The notes beneath the pieces are model-generated. The model was given only the letters and a program-made list of their open reading frames with translations, searched no databases and had not been told where the DNA came from. Positions 44,168 to 52,661 of a stretch of DNA of 64,000 nt are shown in pieces; the stretch's first letter is position 1, and each line of letters opens with the position of its first letter. The stretch spans positions 186,001 through 250,000 of the forward strand of contig JADJOP010000032.1 of the NCBI GenBank assembly GCA_016713735.1, read 5' to 3'. The translations under genes and the position numbers were made by a program. Source of the stretch: Bryobacterales bacterium. Lineage in GTDB: Bacteria > Acidobacteriota > Terriglobia > Bryobacterales > Bryobacteraceae.

Positions 44168-45724
44168 ATCACGCCGCAGACCGAAGACATACTCCAGACA
44201 GACTTTCTGGTGGTGGGCGCGGGCGTCGCCGGATTGCGCGCCGCCATCGAGCTTTCACCCGCCGGACGTGTATTGGTGCTGGCCAAGGATAGCCTGCATG
44301 AGTCCTCCTCCGAGTACGCCCAGGGCGGGATTGCCGCCGCGCTGAACGATGACGACGAGGTGTCGCTGCACGAGTTGGACACGCTCAAAGCGGGCGACGG
44401 GCTGTGCGACCCGGTCGCCGTCCGGACGCTGGTGGAAGAGGGGCCTCACGCGATTGAGGAACTGATCGCCTGGGGCGCGGAGTTCGATCGCGAAGGCGCC
44501 AAACTGCTATTCGCCCGCGAGGGAGCCCATTCGCGCAGCCGCGTGCTGCATGCCCATGGCGACTCCACCGGTCGTGAGATCTCACGCACGCTCTACCACA
44601 AGGCCGTCTCCATGGCGAGGGTGGAGATTCGCAGTTTCTCCGCCATCACCGATCTCCTCACCGACGGTGTGAGCGTCTGCGGTGCGATGGCGTTTGAGGA
44701 AAAGACGGGCCGCCATCTGGAGATTCATGCGAACGCGGTGTTGCTGGCCACGGGCGGTCTGGGCCGCGTCTACCGTGTCACGACCAATCCCGACGTGGCC
44801 ACTGGAGACGGCGTGGCCATGGCTTACCGCGCCGGAGCCGAGATCAGCGATATCGAATTTGTCCAGTTCCACCCCACGGCGCTCCACCTGGAGGGCGCGC
44901 CCTCATTCCTGCTGAGTGAGGCTCTCCGTGGCGAGGGAGCAGTGTTGCTGAATGGCGACCGGGAGCGGTTCATGGAAGCCTACCACCCCATGGCGGAGCT
45001 CGCCCCGCGCGACGTGGTGAGCCGCGGGATTGTGGCCGAGTTGAGGCGCACGGGTGAGCCGCATGTCTATTTGGATTTAAGCCACCGCGAACCCGGCTTC
45101 GTGGCCAAGCGCTTTCCCCGCATCTATGAAACCTGCCGAAGCTTCGGTATCGACCTGGAGCGGCAGCCCGCCCCCGTGCTGCCCGCCGTGCACTATGCGA
45201 TGGGCGGAGTGAGAACCAATCTGCATGGACTAACCACCCTGCCCGCACTCTATGCGGCGGGCGAGGCCGCGTGCACGGGTGTGCACGGGGCCAACCGCCT
45301 GGCGAGCAACTCTCTGTTGGAGGGAATCGTCTTCGGCGCCCGGGCCGGAGCGGCTATGCGGGAGCATGCCGCTGATCCCGTCCGAAACCCGGAGCCTTTG
45401 GCCGCATCCTCCATTCCCAATCTGCCCGAAGCCAGCTTGCGCGAACTCACCTGGCACAATTGCGGCATCGTCCGCGCGGCCAGCGAATTGAAAACCGCCC
45501 TGCGCCGGTTGGACCGTGTCTCGTTCCAATCGCCCGCCACGCCCTCCCGCGCGCACTATGAACTGCGCAACCTGCACTGTGTTGCCCAACTGATCGCCCG
45601 CTGCGCACTGGCGCGCGAGGAAAGCCGCGGCGGCCACTATCGCAGCGACTTTCCTGAGCCCAAGGCCGAGTTCCAACTCCACTCTTCCATTCACAAGGAC
45701 AGCCTGAATGTCTCGTTTCGTTAG
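44168..45724 (+). CDS. nadB: L-aspartate oxidase
   Basis: Oxidises aspartate to iminoaspartate for NAD synthesis. FAD-binding motifs are DFLVVGAGVAGLRAAIEL and LLATGGLGRVY; SSEYAQGGIAAAL, HAHGDSTGREI and HYAMGGVRTNLHG complete the family. The first canonical start in frame is GTG at 44210, which would cut the first beta strand. The frame is open back to a TAG at 44162-44164, and the only sensible first codon is ATC at 44168, giving ITPQTEDILQTDFLVVGAG (518 aa). An ATG-to-ATC change, an error or a rare start are all possible. nadA and nadC are not in the window. Confidence 0.88.
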   Translation: MTPQTEDILQTDFLVVGAGVAGLRAAIELSPAGRVLVLAKDSLHESSSEYAQGGIAAALNDDDEVSLHELDTLKAGDGLCDPVAVRTLVEEGPHAIEELIAWGAEFDREGAKLLFAREGAHSRSRVLHAHGDSTGREISRTLYHKAVSMARVEIRSFSAITDLLTDGVSVCGAMAFEEKTGRHLEIHANAVLLATGGLGRVYRVTTNPDVATGDGVAMAYRAGAEISDIEFVQFHPTALHLEGAPSFLLSEALRGEGAVLLNGDRERFMEAYHPMAELAPRDVVSRGIVAELRRTGEPHVYLDLSHREPGFVAKRFPRIYETCRSFGIDLERQPAPVLPAVHYAMGGVRTNLHGLTTLPALYAAGEAACTGVHGANRLASNSLLEGIVFGARAGAAMREHAADPVRNPEPLAASSIPNLPEASLRELTWHNCGIVRAASELKTALRRLDRVSFQSPATPSRAHYELRNLHCVAQLIARCALAREESRGGHYRSDFPEPKAEFQLHSSIHKDSLNVSFR

Positions 45725-46966
45725 CCCGCGCGCCGCTGCGGTGTACGGGCCCACGTGCGCGTTCTTTCTGCTCGCCGCCCTGGAGATCCGCCAGGTGGGG
45801 CCGGAAACCGCGTTGTGGGCCGCGCCCGCGATTCTGCTGGCCGCCATGATGATTGCCTGGGCCGCCGAAAGCGCTCAGTATTACGTCGCGCAAGGCTTTG
45901 CGCTGGCAATTCTGGCTTGGCTGCAAACCCTCCCCGAGTTTGCCGTGGAAGCCGTGCTGGCCTGGAAACAACAGGTTCCCCTGCTGCTCGCCAACCTCAC
46001 CGGAGCGCTGCGCCTGCTCACCGGCTTAGGCTGGCCGATGATCTACTTCACGGCCGCACTCTTCCACCGCCTGCAATACAAGAAGCCCCTCGAGCAGATC
46101 GACCTTGAGGAGGAGCATTGTGTCGAGGTCGTCGGACTCCTGGTGCCTCTCATCTATGCGTTCTTCATCTGGTGGAAAGCCTCGCTCAATGTGTGGGATG
46201 CGGGCGTTCTGATCCTCATTTATGTGGTCTACCTGTGGATCCTTTCGCACATGCCGCCTCAGGAACACGAAGACATGGAAGAGATGGACCGCATTCCGCG
46301 GGCAATCGTCAAATCGTCGCCCAGCATCCGGAACATCGCCATCATCGGGCTCTTTGCCGCGGGCGGCGGGCTGATCTACTTCGCCGCCGAACCGTTCCTG
46401 GGCAGCCTGTTGGCGCTCTCGGCGATGATCGGCGTCCCAAGTTTTGTCTTCGTTCAGTGGGTGGCGCCGTTTGTCAGCGAGTTCCCGAAAAGGTGAGCGC
46501 GTTCTATTGGGCGCGCACCATCAAAAAAGCGCCGATGGCGCTGATGAACATGGTGTCGAGCAACATTAACCAGTGGACCTTGTTGGCGGCCATGCTGCCC
46601 ATCGTCTACTCCATCAGCCGGGGCTCCCTCTCGTCGATTCCCTTCGACGAGCAACAAGAACTGGAGATCCTCATGACCATTGGTCAGTCACTGGTCGGCA
46701 TGATCTTCCTGGTGAACATGAAGATGGTGTGGTGGGAGGCCTCGGCGCTATTCACGTTGTGGGTAGTGCAATTCGCCTTTTCACCGATGAAACCGGGACC
46801 GGGCGCGTTGGGTTTCATCGCCGGCCACATTCATGAGTACGTGACCTACCTCTACCTGGCATGGGCCGTGGTCGGCTTCATTGGGTTCATCCTCAAGCCA
46901 AGTTCGGCGACGGCGTTTCACCTCTTCGGCAAGGTCTGGCGTACGCACGTGCGCAAGGCGGCGTAA
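45708..46966 (+). CDS. Sodium/calcium exchanger-like membrane protein; frameshifted
   Basis: An inner-membrane cation antiporter of the CaCA type. The first alpha-repeat-like motif is LPEFAVEAVLAWK and the second is FVSEFPEKVSAFYWAR. The second is only restored by reading across a frameshift at 46483-46487, where the original frame stops at TGA 46494. One added C in the CCC run gives SEFPEKVSAFYW, and the frame then stays open to 46966. About ten hydrophobic segments. The span is 1259 nt, one base short of a multiple of three. The start lies inside the end of nadB (17-bp overlap). Confidence 0.8.
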
Positions 46967-47065
46967 AGGGGCGCCGGCCGAATCGTTCCCCTCGCGCACC
47001 GTGGGGAGCGGCAAGCCCTTACCATGCGAACTTGGGTCCGGATGCCGGCAGGGGCGCCTGCGGTC

Positions 47066-47074
47066 TGATATGAT
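47066..47074 (+). promoter_or_regulatory. Extended -10 before the secreted cupin gene
   Basis: TGATATGAT fits TGn plus TATGAT (5 of 6) and ends 6 nt before the GTG at 47081. No ribosome site is present. Confidence 0.4.
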
Positions 47075-47080
47075 CCCGCC

Positions 47081-47725
47081 GTGCGTACCATCCTCCCTCT
47101 CCTCCTGACGGCAGCCGCCTTCGCCCAAACTCGGCCGATTCCCATTGAAAATGAATGGGTTCGCGTCGTGGTGGCCCAGAACGCGCCCGGCCAGAAGAGC
47201 CGTCTGCACAAGCACGACTTGAACCGCGTCATGGTCCACCTCAGTCCAGGCGTCATGCGGCTGGCCTATGAAGGCAAGGCGGTAAACGACGTGAAGTTCG
47301 ACGCCGGTACGGTGCGCTGGGACCCCTTGGGCGGGATGCACACCAGTGAAAACGTGGGCGGGACCACCTACCGCATCGTCGAAGTGGAGTTGCGCAAAGC
47401 GGGCTCGGCGGTTGCCTGGCCGGCCCGCGACCCGCTCAAGGTCGCGCCCGGCAACTACAAGGTGGAGTTCGAGAACGAGCAGGTGCGGGTGGTGCGGGTG
47501 CGCTTTCCGGCCAAGGGCTCGATTCCTCAGCATGAGCACGCCACCCACCGCGTCACCATCGCCCTGACGCCGGCGAAGATCCTGGTGACCAACGCCGATG
47601 GCTCGAAGGTGGAGGCGGCGTTTGCGGCGGGAGAAGCGCGCTGGGGCACCCCCGGGGTCCACTCCGAGCAGAGCCTGAGCGACACACCCATCGAGCTGGT
47701 CATGATCGACTTGAAGTCGAAGTAG
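47081..47725 (+). CDS. Secreted two-repeat cupin protein
   Basis: A 214-aa protein with signal peptide (MRTILPLLLTAAAFAQ) and two similar halves: IENEWVRVVVAQNAPGQKSRLHKHDLNRV, shown in parts as NEWVRVVVAQ and LHKHDLNRVMVHL, then VEFENEQVRVVRVRF and PQHEHATHRVTIAL. The histidines HKH and HEH may bind metal. No catalytic role can be given. The gene starts at GTG. The 114-bp spacer before it holds a weak hairpin and the extended -10 only. Confidence 0.78.
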   Translation: MRTILPLLLTAAAFAQTRPIPIENEWVRVVVAQNAPGQKSRLHKHDLNRVMVHLSPGVMRLAYEGKAVNDVKFDAGTVRWDPLGGMHTSENVGGTTYRIVEVELRKAGSAVAWPARDPLKVAPGNYKVEFENEQVRVVRVRFPAKGSIPQHEHATHRVTIALTPAKILVTNADGSKVEAAFAAGEARWGTPGVHSEQSLSDTPIELVMIDLKSK

Positions 47726-47767
47726 CGCGGGCGGCGGCGGGGGGCGCGCTACACTGGGGTCATTAGC

Positions 47768-48307
47768 ATGAAAGCGCGCATCCACGGGACCACGATTCTT
47801 TGCGTTCGCCGGAACGGAAAGGTGGTGATGGCGGGCGACGGACAGGCGACGATGGGCTCGGAAGTGCTCAAAGCCTCGGTCAACAAGCTCCGCCGCTTAT
47901 ACAAGGAGAAGATCGTGGCGGGGTTTGCCGGGTCGACAGCCGACGCCTTCTCGCTCTTCGCCCGGTTTGAATCCAAACTCGAACAGCACAACGGCAACCT
48001 GCCGCGCAGCGTTGTGGAGTTGGCCAAGGACTGGCGCACCGACAAAGTGCTGCGCCACCTGGAAGCCCTGCTGCTGGTGGCCGACCTGCAAAATACCTTC
48101 ATCGTCAGCGGTGATGGCGACGTCATTGAGCCCGACGAAGCGGTGGCGGCCATCGGCTCCGGCGGCGGGTTCGCGAAATCAGCCGCACGCGCCCTGATCG
48201 AGAACACCGATCTGGAGGCGCGCGCCATCACCGAGCGCGCCATGAAGATCGCCGGCGACCTCTGCATTTACACGAACCAGAACATCCGCTACGAGGAGTT
48301 GGGCTAG
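47768..48307 (+). CDS. hslV: HslV peptidase subunit
   Basis: Proteolytic core of the HslUV (ClpQY) protease. The 179-aa protein begins MKARIHGTTILCVRR; the active Thr follows a 7-residue propeptide, slightly longer than usual. VVMAGDGQATMGSEV and FAGSTADAFSLFARFE are conserved. hslU follows after 24 nt, the usual pair. Confidence 0.96.
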   Translation: MKARIHGTTILCVRRNGKVVMAGDGQATMGSEVLKASVNKLRRLYKEKIVAGFAGSTADAFSLFARFESKLEQHNGNLPRSVVELAKDWRTDKVLRHLEALLLVADLQNTFIVSGDGDVIEPDEAVAAIGSGGGFAKSAARALIENTDLEARAITERAMKIAGDLCIYTNQNIRYEELG

Positions 48308-48331
48308 GCCCGGCTGGCAGGAGGCAACGGT

Positions 48332-49690
48332 ATGGTGATCTATCTCCCCAGCCAGGGCGGCGACAATGCGCCGCTGCTCGATGAGCTGACCCCACGCGAA
48401 ATCGTCCACGAGCTGGATAAGTACGTCATCGGGCAGGGCGAAGCCAAGCGCGCGGTGGCCGTGGCCCTGCGCAACCGCATCCGGCGGCAGAAGCTCGAAC
48501 CGGAAATGGCCGAAGAGGTGATGCCCAAGAACATCCTCATGATCGGCCCGACGGGCGTCGGCAAAACGGAGCTGGCGCGGCGCCTGGCGCGGCTGGCCAA
48601 TTCGCCGTTCCTCAAAGTGGAAGCGAGCAAGTTCACCGAGGTTGGCTATGTCGGGCGCGACGTGGAGTCGATGATCCGCGACCTCGTGGAGATTTCCATC
48701 GACATGGTGCGCGAGGAGAAGCTCGACGAGGTGGCCGACCGCGCCGAGCGCAACGCCGAAGAGCGGCTGCTCGACCTGCTGATGCCGCCGCAGCCGGAAG
48801 GCGCCGAGCCGGTGGAGAAAACGCGCGAGAAGCTGCGCGACCGTCTGCGCGCGGGCAAGCTCGATGACCGCGTGGTGGAAGTGGATGTCAAGGAGCGCGG
48901 GCCGACGTTTGAAGTGGCCACCAACATGGGCGTCGAGGAGATGGACATCAACCTCAAGGAGATGCTCCCCAACTTCTTCGGCCAGCGTTCGCGCAAGCGC
49001 AAGATGCGCGTCAGCGAAGCGATGGATTACCTCATCCAGGAAGAGGAGCAGAAGCTCGTCGACATGGATCAGGTGACGCGCATCGCCATTGAGCGCGTCG
49101 AACGCAACGGCATCATCTTCCTCGACGAGGTGGACAAGATCGCCGGCCGCGAGGGCGGGCAGGGTCCTGACGTGAGCCGCGAGGGTGTGCAGCGCGACAT
49201 TCTCCCGATCGTCGAAGGCACGACCGTCAACACGCGCTATGGGTTCGTACGTACGGACCACATCCTGTTCATCGCGGCGGGCGCATTCCATGTCTCCAAG
49301 CCGAGCGATCTCATCCCTGAGTTGCAGGGCCGCTTTCCCATCCGCGTCGAGTTGAAGTCGCTCACCGAAGAGGACTTCATCCGCATTCTCAAGGAACCGA
49401 AGGGCGCGCTGGTGAAGCAGTACACGGCGCTGCTGGAAACCGAGGGCCTCGATCTCAACTTCACCGACGATTCGCTGGTGGAGATTGCGCGCATGGCGGC
49501 TCATGTCAACGAGACGACTGAAAACATAGGCGCGCGGCGGCTGCACACGATCATGGAAAAGGTGCTCGAGACCATCAGCTTCGAAGCGCCGGACATGAAG
49601 AAGCGCAAGGTGAAGATTGACACCGCTTACGTGCGGTCGCAGCTTTCGGAAATCGTGAAGGACCAGGACCTGAGCAAGTACATTTTGTGA
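48332..49690 (+). CDS. hslU: HslU ATPase subunit
   Basis: AAA+ unfoldase of HslUV. The 452-aa protein has LTPREIVHELDKYVIGQ, Walker A MIGPTGVGKTELARR, the pore-type segment KFTEVGYVGRDVESMIRDL, Walker B IIFLDEVDKIAGR, and a C-terminus ending LSKYIL that docks into HslV. Complete. Its stop overlaps the next GTG start. Confidence 0.97.
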   Translation: MVIYLPSQGGDNAPLLDELTPREIVHELDKYVIGQGEAKRAVAVALRNRIRRQKLEPEMAEEVMPKNILMIGPTGVGKTELARRLARLANSPFLKVEASKFTEVGYVGRDVESMIRDLVEISIDMVREEKLDEVADRAERNAEERLLDLLMPPQPEGAEPVEKTREKLRDRLRAGKLDDRVVEVDVKERGPTFEVATNMGVEEMDINLKEMLPNFFGQRSRKRKMRVSEAMDYLIQEEEQKLVDMDQVTRIAIERVERNGIIFLDEVDKIAGREGGQGPDVSREGVQRDILPIVEGTTVNTRYGFVRTDHILFIAAGAFHVSKPSDLIPELQGRFPIRVELKSLTEEDFIRILKEPKGALVKQYTALLETEGLDLNFTDDSLVEIARMAAHVNETTENIGARRLHTIMEKVLETISFEAPDMKKRKVKIDTAYVRSQLSEIVKDQDLSKYIL

Positions 49691-50605
49691 GGAACCTGGC
49701 GCTTCTCCCCCTCTTCCTCCTGCTCGCCGCCTGCGGCTACGTGGGCGATCCTCTGCCGCCCTCGCTGCACATTCCCGTGGCGGTGACCGATCTCAGGGCC
49801 GAGCAGAAGGTGGACCACCTGCAAGTGCGCTTCACGCTGCCTGAGCTGACCACCGACAATGCCGGTATCCGGCGATTTCAGGATGTCGAATTGCTGGTGG
49901 AACGGCGGGCGCCGAGCGCCGCATCCCCGTGACGCGGACCGCGCCGGGCCGGTGGAAGTGAGCGTACCGGTGGCCGAGTGGGGCGGGACGTCGGTGAGCT
50001 TCCGCGTTCGCAGCCAGGGCATTCGCGGGCGCTGGAGCGATTGGTCAGCGGCAGCGAGCGTAGCCGTGGCGCAACCGGTAGCTGCGCCGTTGGTCAAGGC
50101 CGAGGCGACGACAGGGGGAGTGAAGCTCTCCTGGGAGGCCGCGGCGGGTGAGCAATATCAGGTGTTTCGCATTGCACCCGGCGAGACCAACGCCACACAG
50201 ATCGGTGAGTCGACAGGCGCCAGCTACCTCGATGCCACGGCGTCCTTCGGTCAAACCTACACCTACCAGGTGCGTAGCGCGGGCAGTCCACTCTCGCAAC
50301 CGGTGGAGATTACCCCGCGCGACATCTTCGCGCCGCCCGCGCCGGCTGGACTGTCGGCCGTGGAGGCATCCGGGTCGGTCCAGCTCAGTTGGAACCCCGT
50401 GGAGGCCGCCGATCTGGCGGCCTACCAGGTGTACCGCGCGGAAGGCGAGGGGCCCTTTGTGCGCACTGGAGGCCGGCTGACCGCGCCCAGCTACAACGAC
50501 CGCGATCTCCGCCCCGGGGTCCGCTGGCGCTACCGGGTGACCGCTATCGACGCGGCCGGCAACGAAAGCCAGCCCTCGGAAATCGCCGCAATTCCAACGC
50601 CTTGA
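49687..50605 (+). CDS. Lipoprotein with fibronectin type III-like domains; frameshifted
   Basis: The GTG at 49687 overlaps the hslU stop. A lipoprotein signal (LLPLFLLLAACGYVGDPLPPS) is followed by an Ig/FnIII-like domain (VAVTDLRAEQKVDHLQVRFTL). The frame ends at a TGA at 49930-49932. A second frame, open from about 49905, continues with PVEVSVPVAEWGGTSVSFRV and two FnIII units (GGVKLSWEAAAGEQYQVFR, GSVQLSWNPVEAADLAAYQVYR) to 50605. The span is 919 nt, one base over a multiple of three. The two parts clearly belong together. An outer-membrane or periplasmic binding role is likely. Confidence 0.78.
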
Positions 50606-50611
50606 TATACT
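50603..50611 (+). promoter_or_regulatory. Extended -10 upstream of transaldolase
   Basis: TGATATACT fits TGn plus TATACT (5 of 6), about 45 nt before the ATG. It overlaps the stop codon of the preceding lipoprotein gene. Confidence 0.45.
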
Positions 50612-50656
50612 GAGAAGGTCCGTCCCTCTCGAGAAGCCAGCTCTGGAGCACCCAAT

Positions 50657-51319
50657 ATGAAACTATTCCTCGACACCGCGAACCTCGACGAACTGCGCAA
50701 AGGCGCATCCTGGGGCATCGTCGACGGCGTGACCACCAATCCCTCCCTGATCGCCAAGGAAGGCGTTCCACTGGAGCAGCAGATTGCCAGGATCTGCGAG
50801 ATCGTTGACGGCGAGATTAGTGCCGAGGTCGTTTCGACCAAGCATGAGGAGATGGTGGAGGAGGCCTACAAGCTGTCGCGCCTCCACAAACACGTCGTGG
50901 TGAAGGTGCCGCTGACACGCGACGGCATCCAGACCTGCGCCAAGCTTTCCAAGGAAGGCATTCGCTTCAACGTTACGTTGTGCTTCTCGCCCGCCCAGGC
51001 GCTGCTGGCAGCCAAGGCCGGGGCCCACTTTGTCAGTCCCTTTGTGGGCCGCTTTGACGACATCGCCACCGAGGGCATGGAGTTGATCCGCCAGATCGTG
51101 AAGATCTATCACAACTACGGGTTCAAAACGCAGGTTCTGGCCGCCTCCCTGCGCTCGCCTCTGCACGTCGCCCAGGCAGCGCTGGCAGGCTCTCATGTCG
51201 GCACGTTGCCGTTCAAGGTGCTCGACCAGATGTTCAACCACCCGCTCACCGACCGCGGCCTGGAGCAGTTCCTCAAGGATTACGCCAAGGCCTTCGATAC
51301 CGCCCCGGTGAGCCGTTAG
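50657..51319 (+). CDS. tal: Transaldolase (short type)
   Basis: Transfers dihydroxyacetone in the pentose phosphate pathway. The 220-aa protein has GIVDGVTTNPSLIAKEG and the Schiff-base Lys83 in VVVKVPLTRDG. Glu in ISAEVVS and Phe in FVSPFVGRFDD, where F6P aldolases have Gln and Tyr, favour transaldolase. GGAG 8 nt upstream supports the ATG. Confidence 0.93.
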   Translation: MKLFLDTANLDELRKGASWGIVDGVTTNPSLIAKEGVPLEQQIARICEIVDGEISAEVVSTKHEEMVEEAYKLSRLHKHVVVKVPLTRDGIQTCAKLSKEGIRFNVTLCFSPAQALLAAKAGAHFVSPFVGRFDDIATEGMELIRQIVKIYHNYGFKTQVLAASLRSPLHVAQAALAGSHVGTLPFKVLDQMFNHPLTDRGLEQFLKDYAKAFDTAPVSR

Positions 51320-51352
51320 TCTGGAACGCGGGCGGAGAATCGAAATCGAGGC

Positions 51353-51793
51353 ATGATGACCCCCATCGAGCGCCTGGCGCTGCTCGCCGTGGTCGCCATT
51401 GTCCTCATTGCCGCCGCCATCCAGATTCTGTTCAAGTTGCGGTTGACGCCGCCGGAAAAGGAACGCCGCCGCCGCGCCATGATCAATCGCATTGGCCGTA
51501 TGAGCGACGCCATGCTCACCGACCTGCACGGCGATACGCTTTACTACCTCTATTCGGTCAACGGGGTCGACTACAACGCCTCACAGGATGTATCGGCGCT
51601 CCGTGACCGTGTGCCGGTTGAGCCGTCCCAGTTGATTGGCCACATTACGATGAAATATGCGCCGCGGAATCCAGCCAACTCCATCGTCGTTTGCGAGGAT
51701 TGGTCGGGACTGCGTGTGCGAACCCAGGGCCCCGGGGCATCGCCCGTGCCTGTTTCCACTCACTCTGCATTGAAGGAGAACGAAATCGGATGA
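51353..51793 (+). CDS. Small membrane-anchored protein
   Basis: A 146-aa protein I do not recognise. One N-terminal helix (ERLALLAVVAIVLIAAAIQILF) is followed by a basic segment (KERRRRAMINRIGRMSDA) and a soluble domain with DTLYYLYSVNGVDYNASQDVS. Its stop overlaps the next start (ATGA), which couples it to the Dabb-domain gene. Confidence 0.7.
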   Translation: MMTPIERLALLAVVAIVLIAAAIQILFKLRLTPPEKERRRRAMINRIGRMSDAMLTDLHGDTLYYLYSVNGVDYNASQDVSALRDRVPVEPSQLIGHITMKYAPRNPANSIVVCEDWSGLRVRTQGPGASPVPVSTHSALKENEIG

Positions 51794-52182
51794 AGAAACT
51801 GATGAACCTGAAAACCGTGCTCACCGCCGCCCTTGCTCTCACCTTGCTCGGCGCCGGCGCACTGATTGCCGCCAACAAGTTTGGCAAGCCGACCTCGGTG
51901 ATCCATGTGGTCACCGTGCGCTGGAAGGCGGAAGCGACGCCCGCCCAAATCCAGGCCGCAATCACCGGCGTGGAAAAGGTCGCCGCGGCCTACCCCGGCA
52001 TCAAGAACGTTTGGATCAAAACCCTCAAGGTCCAGGGCCAGGGGTACAAGAACGCCTTCGTGATGGAGTTCAAGTCGGAAGCTGACCTGAAGAACTACAC
52101 CGACAGCGAAGCGCAGAAGGAATGGTACAAGCTCTACCTGCCCATCCGCGACCAGTCCACCACGCACGACATCACGAATTAA
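51790..52182 (+). CDS. Secreted Dabb (stress-responsive A/B barrel) protein
   Basis: From the ATG at 51790 the protein is 130 aa: a signal sequence (LTAALALTLLGAGALIAAN), then a Dabb-type ferredoxin-like fold (SVIHVVTVRWKAEATPAQIQ, KNAFVMEFKSEADLKNYTDSE). Dabb proteins dimerise; the function here is unknown. A strong bidirectional terminator follows. Confidence 0.8.
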   Translation: MKKLMNLKTVLTAALALTLLGAGALIAANKFGKPTSVIHVVTVRWKAEATPAQIQAAITGVEKVAAAYPGIKNVWIKTLKVQGQGYKNAFVMEFKSEADLKNYTDSEAQKEWYKLYLPIRDQSTTHDITN

Positions 52183-52210
52183 GCACCGTTCCTGGCAACG
52201 AAAAAGCAGA

Positions 52211-52255
52211 AAAGCGGGGTGAAGGTGTCTGGACCTTCACCCCGCTTTCTATTTT
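52211..52255. terminator. Bidirectional rho-independent terminator
   Basis: AAAGCGGGGTGAAGGT (52211-52226) and ACCTTCACCCCGCTTT (52233-52248) form a perfect 16-bp stem with a 6-nt loop, followed on the plus strand by CTATTTTCG and on the minus strand by CTGCTTTTTC. It sits between the convergent Dabb and cold-shock genes. Confidence 0.92.
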
Positions 52256-52272
52256 CGACTCGACTGGGAGGC

Positions 52273-52476
52273 TTATACCTTCTGGACGTTCTCCGCTTGC
52301 AGACCCTTAGGCCCCTGCTTCACTTCAAACTCCACTTCGATGCCATTATCAAGCGTGCGATAGCCTGACATCGCGATGGCGCTGAAATGCACGAACACAT
52401 CCTCGCCGCTGGCGCGCTGGATGAAACCATAGCCCTTGGCGTTGTTGAACCACTTCACGATACCCTTTTCTCTCAC
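52273..52476 (-). CDS. Cold-shock domain protein
   Basis: A 67-aa RNA/DNA chaperone of the CspA family. The RNP motifs are KGYGFIQR and DVFVHFSAI, after GIVKWFNNA. AGGAG 8 nt upstream selects the GTG start. Complete. Confidence 0.96.
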   Translation of the reverse strand: MREKGIVKWFNNAKGYGFIQRASGEDVFVHFSAIAMSGYRTLDNGIEVEFEVKQGPKGLQAENVQKV

Positions 52477-52551
52477 AACTTCTTCTCCTGCACGATTGGA
52501 TCGTCTTCGCGGCTGGTCGTTCGGCGGCTTTTTCCGGGTTTGAAAACGCGA

Positions 52552-52578
52552 AAAGCTACGGGCGTAACCCGTAGCTTT
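52552..52578 (-). terminator. Stem-loop between the DUF4126 gene and the cold-shock gene
   Basis: AAAGCTACGGG and CCCGTAGCTTT form a perfect 11-bp stem with a 5-nt loop. On the minus strand TTTTCGCGTTTTC follows. It should end the DUF4126 transcript. Alternatively it belongs to the cold-shock leader. Confidence 0.72.
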
Positions 52579-52661
52579 CTTTCACCTTACAATCCAAGAC
52601 CATGCGACTTCTTCAGCCCTTGCGGACTGAAGCAGAATTGTCTCAGAACTGCCCGAAGTGG

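Noticed and set aside
46480..46500. Programmed -1 frameshift in the exchanger gene
   Set aside because: CCCGAAAAGG is not a slippery heptamer in the needed register, and no such event is known for the family; an indel is simpler.
47024..47068. Short frame starting MRTWVRMPAGAPAV
   Set aside because: Fourteen codons in a spacer, with no ribosome site and no recognised product.
46967..47080. Possible tRNA or structured RNA, because of GGTCCGGATGCCGGCAGGGGCGCC
   Set aside because: The T-loop does not match GTTCRANNC, no cloverleaf can be drawn, and the acceptor arms do not pair properly; only weak GC-rich hairpins remain.
48179..49546. Long open frame (455 codons) opposite hslU
   Set aside because: Antisense shadow of a fully conserved hslU; composition rich in Arg, His and Val as expected from its complement.
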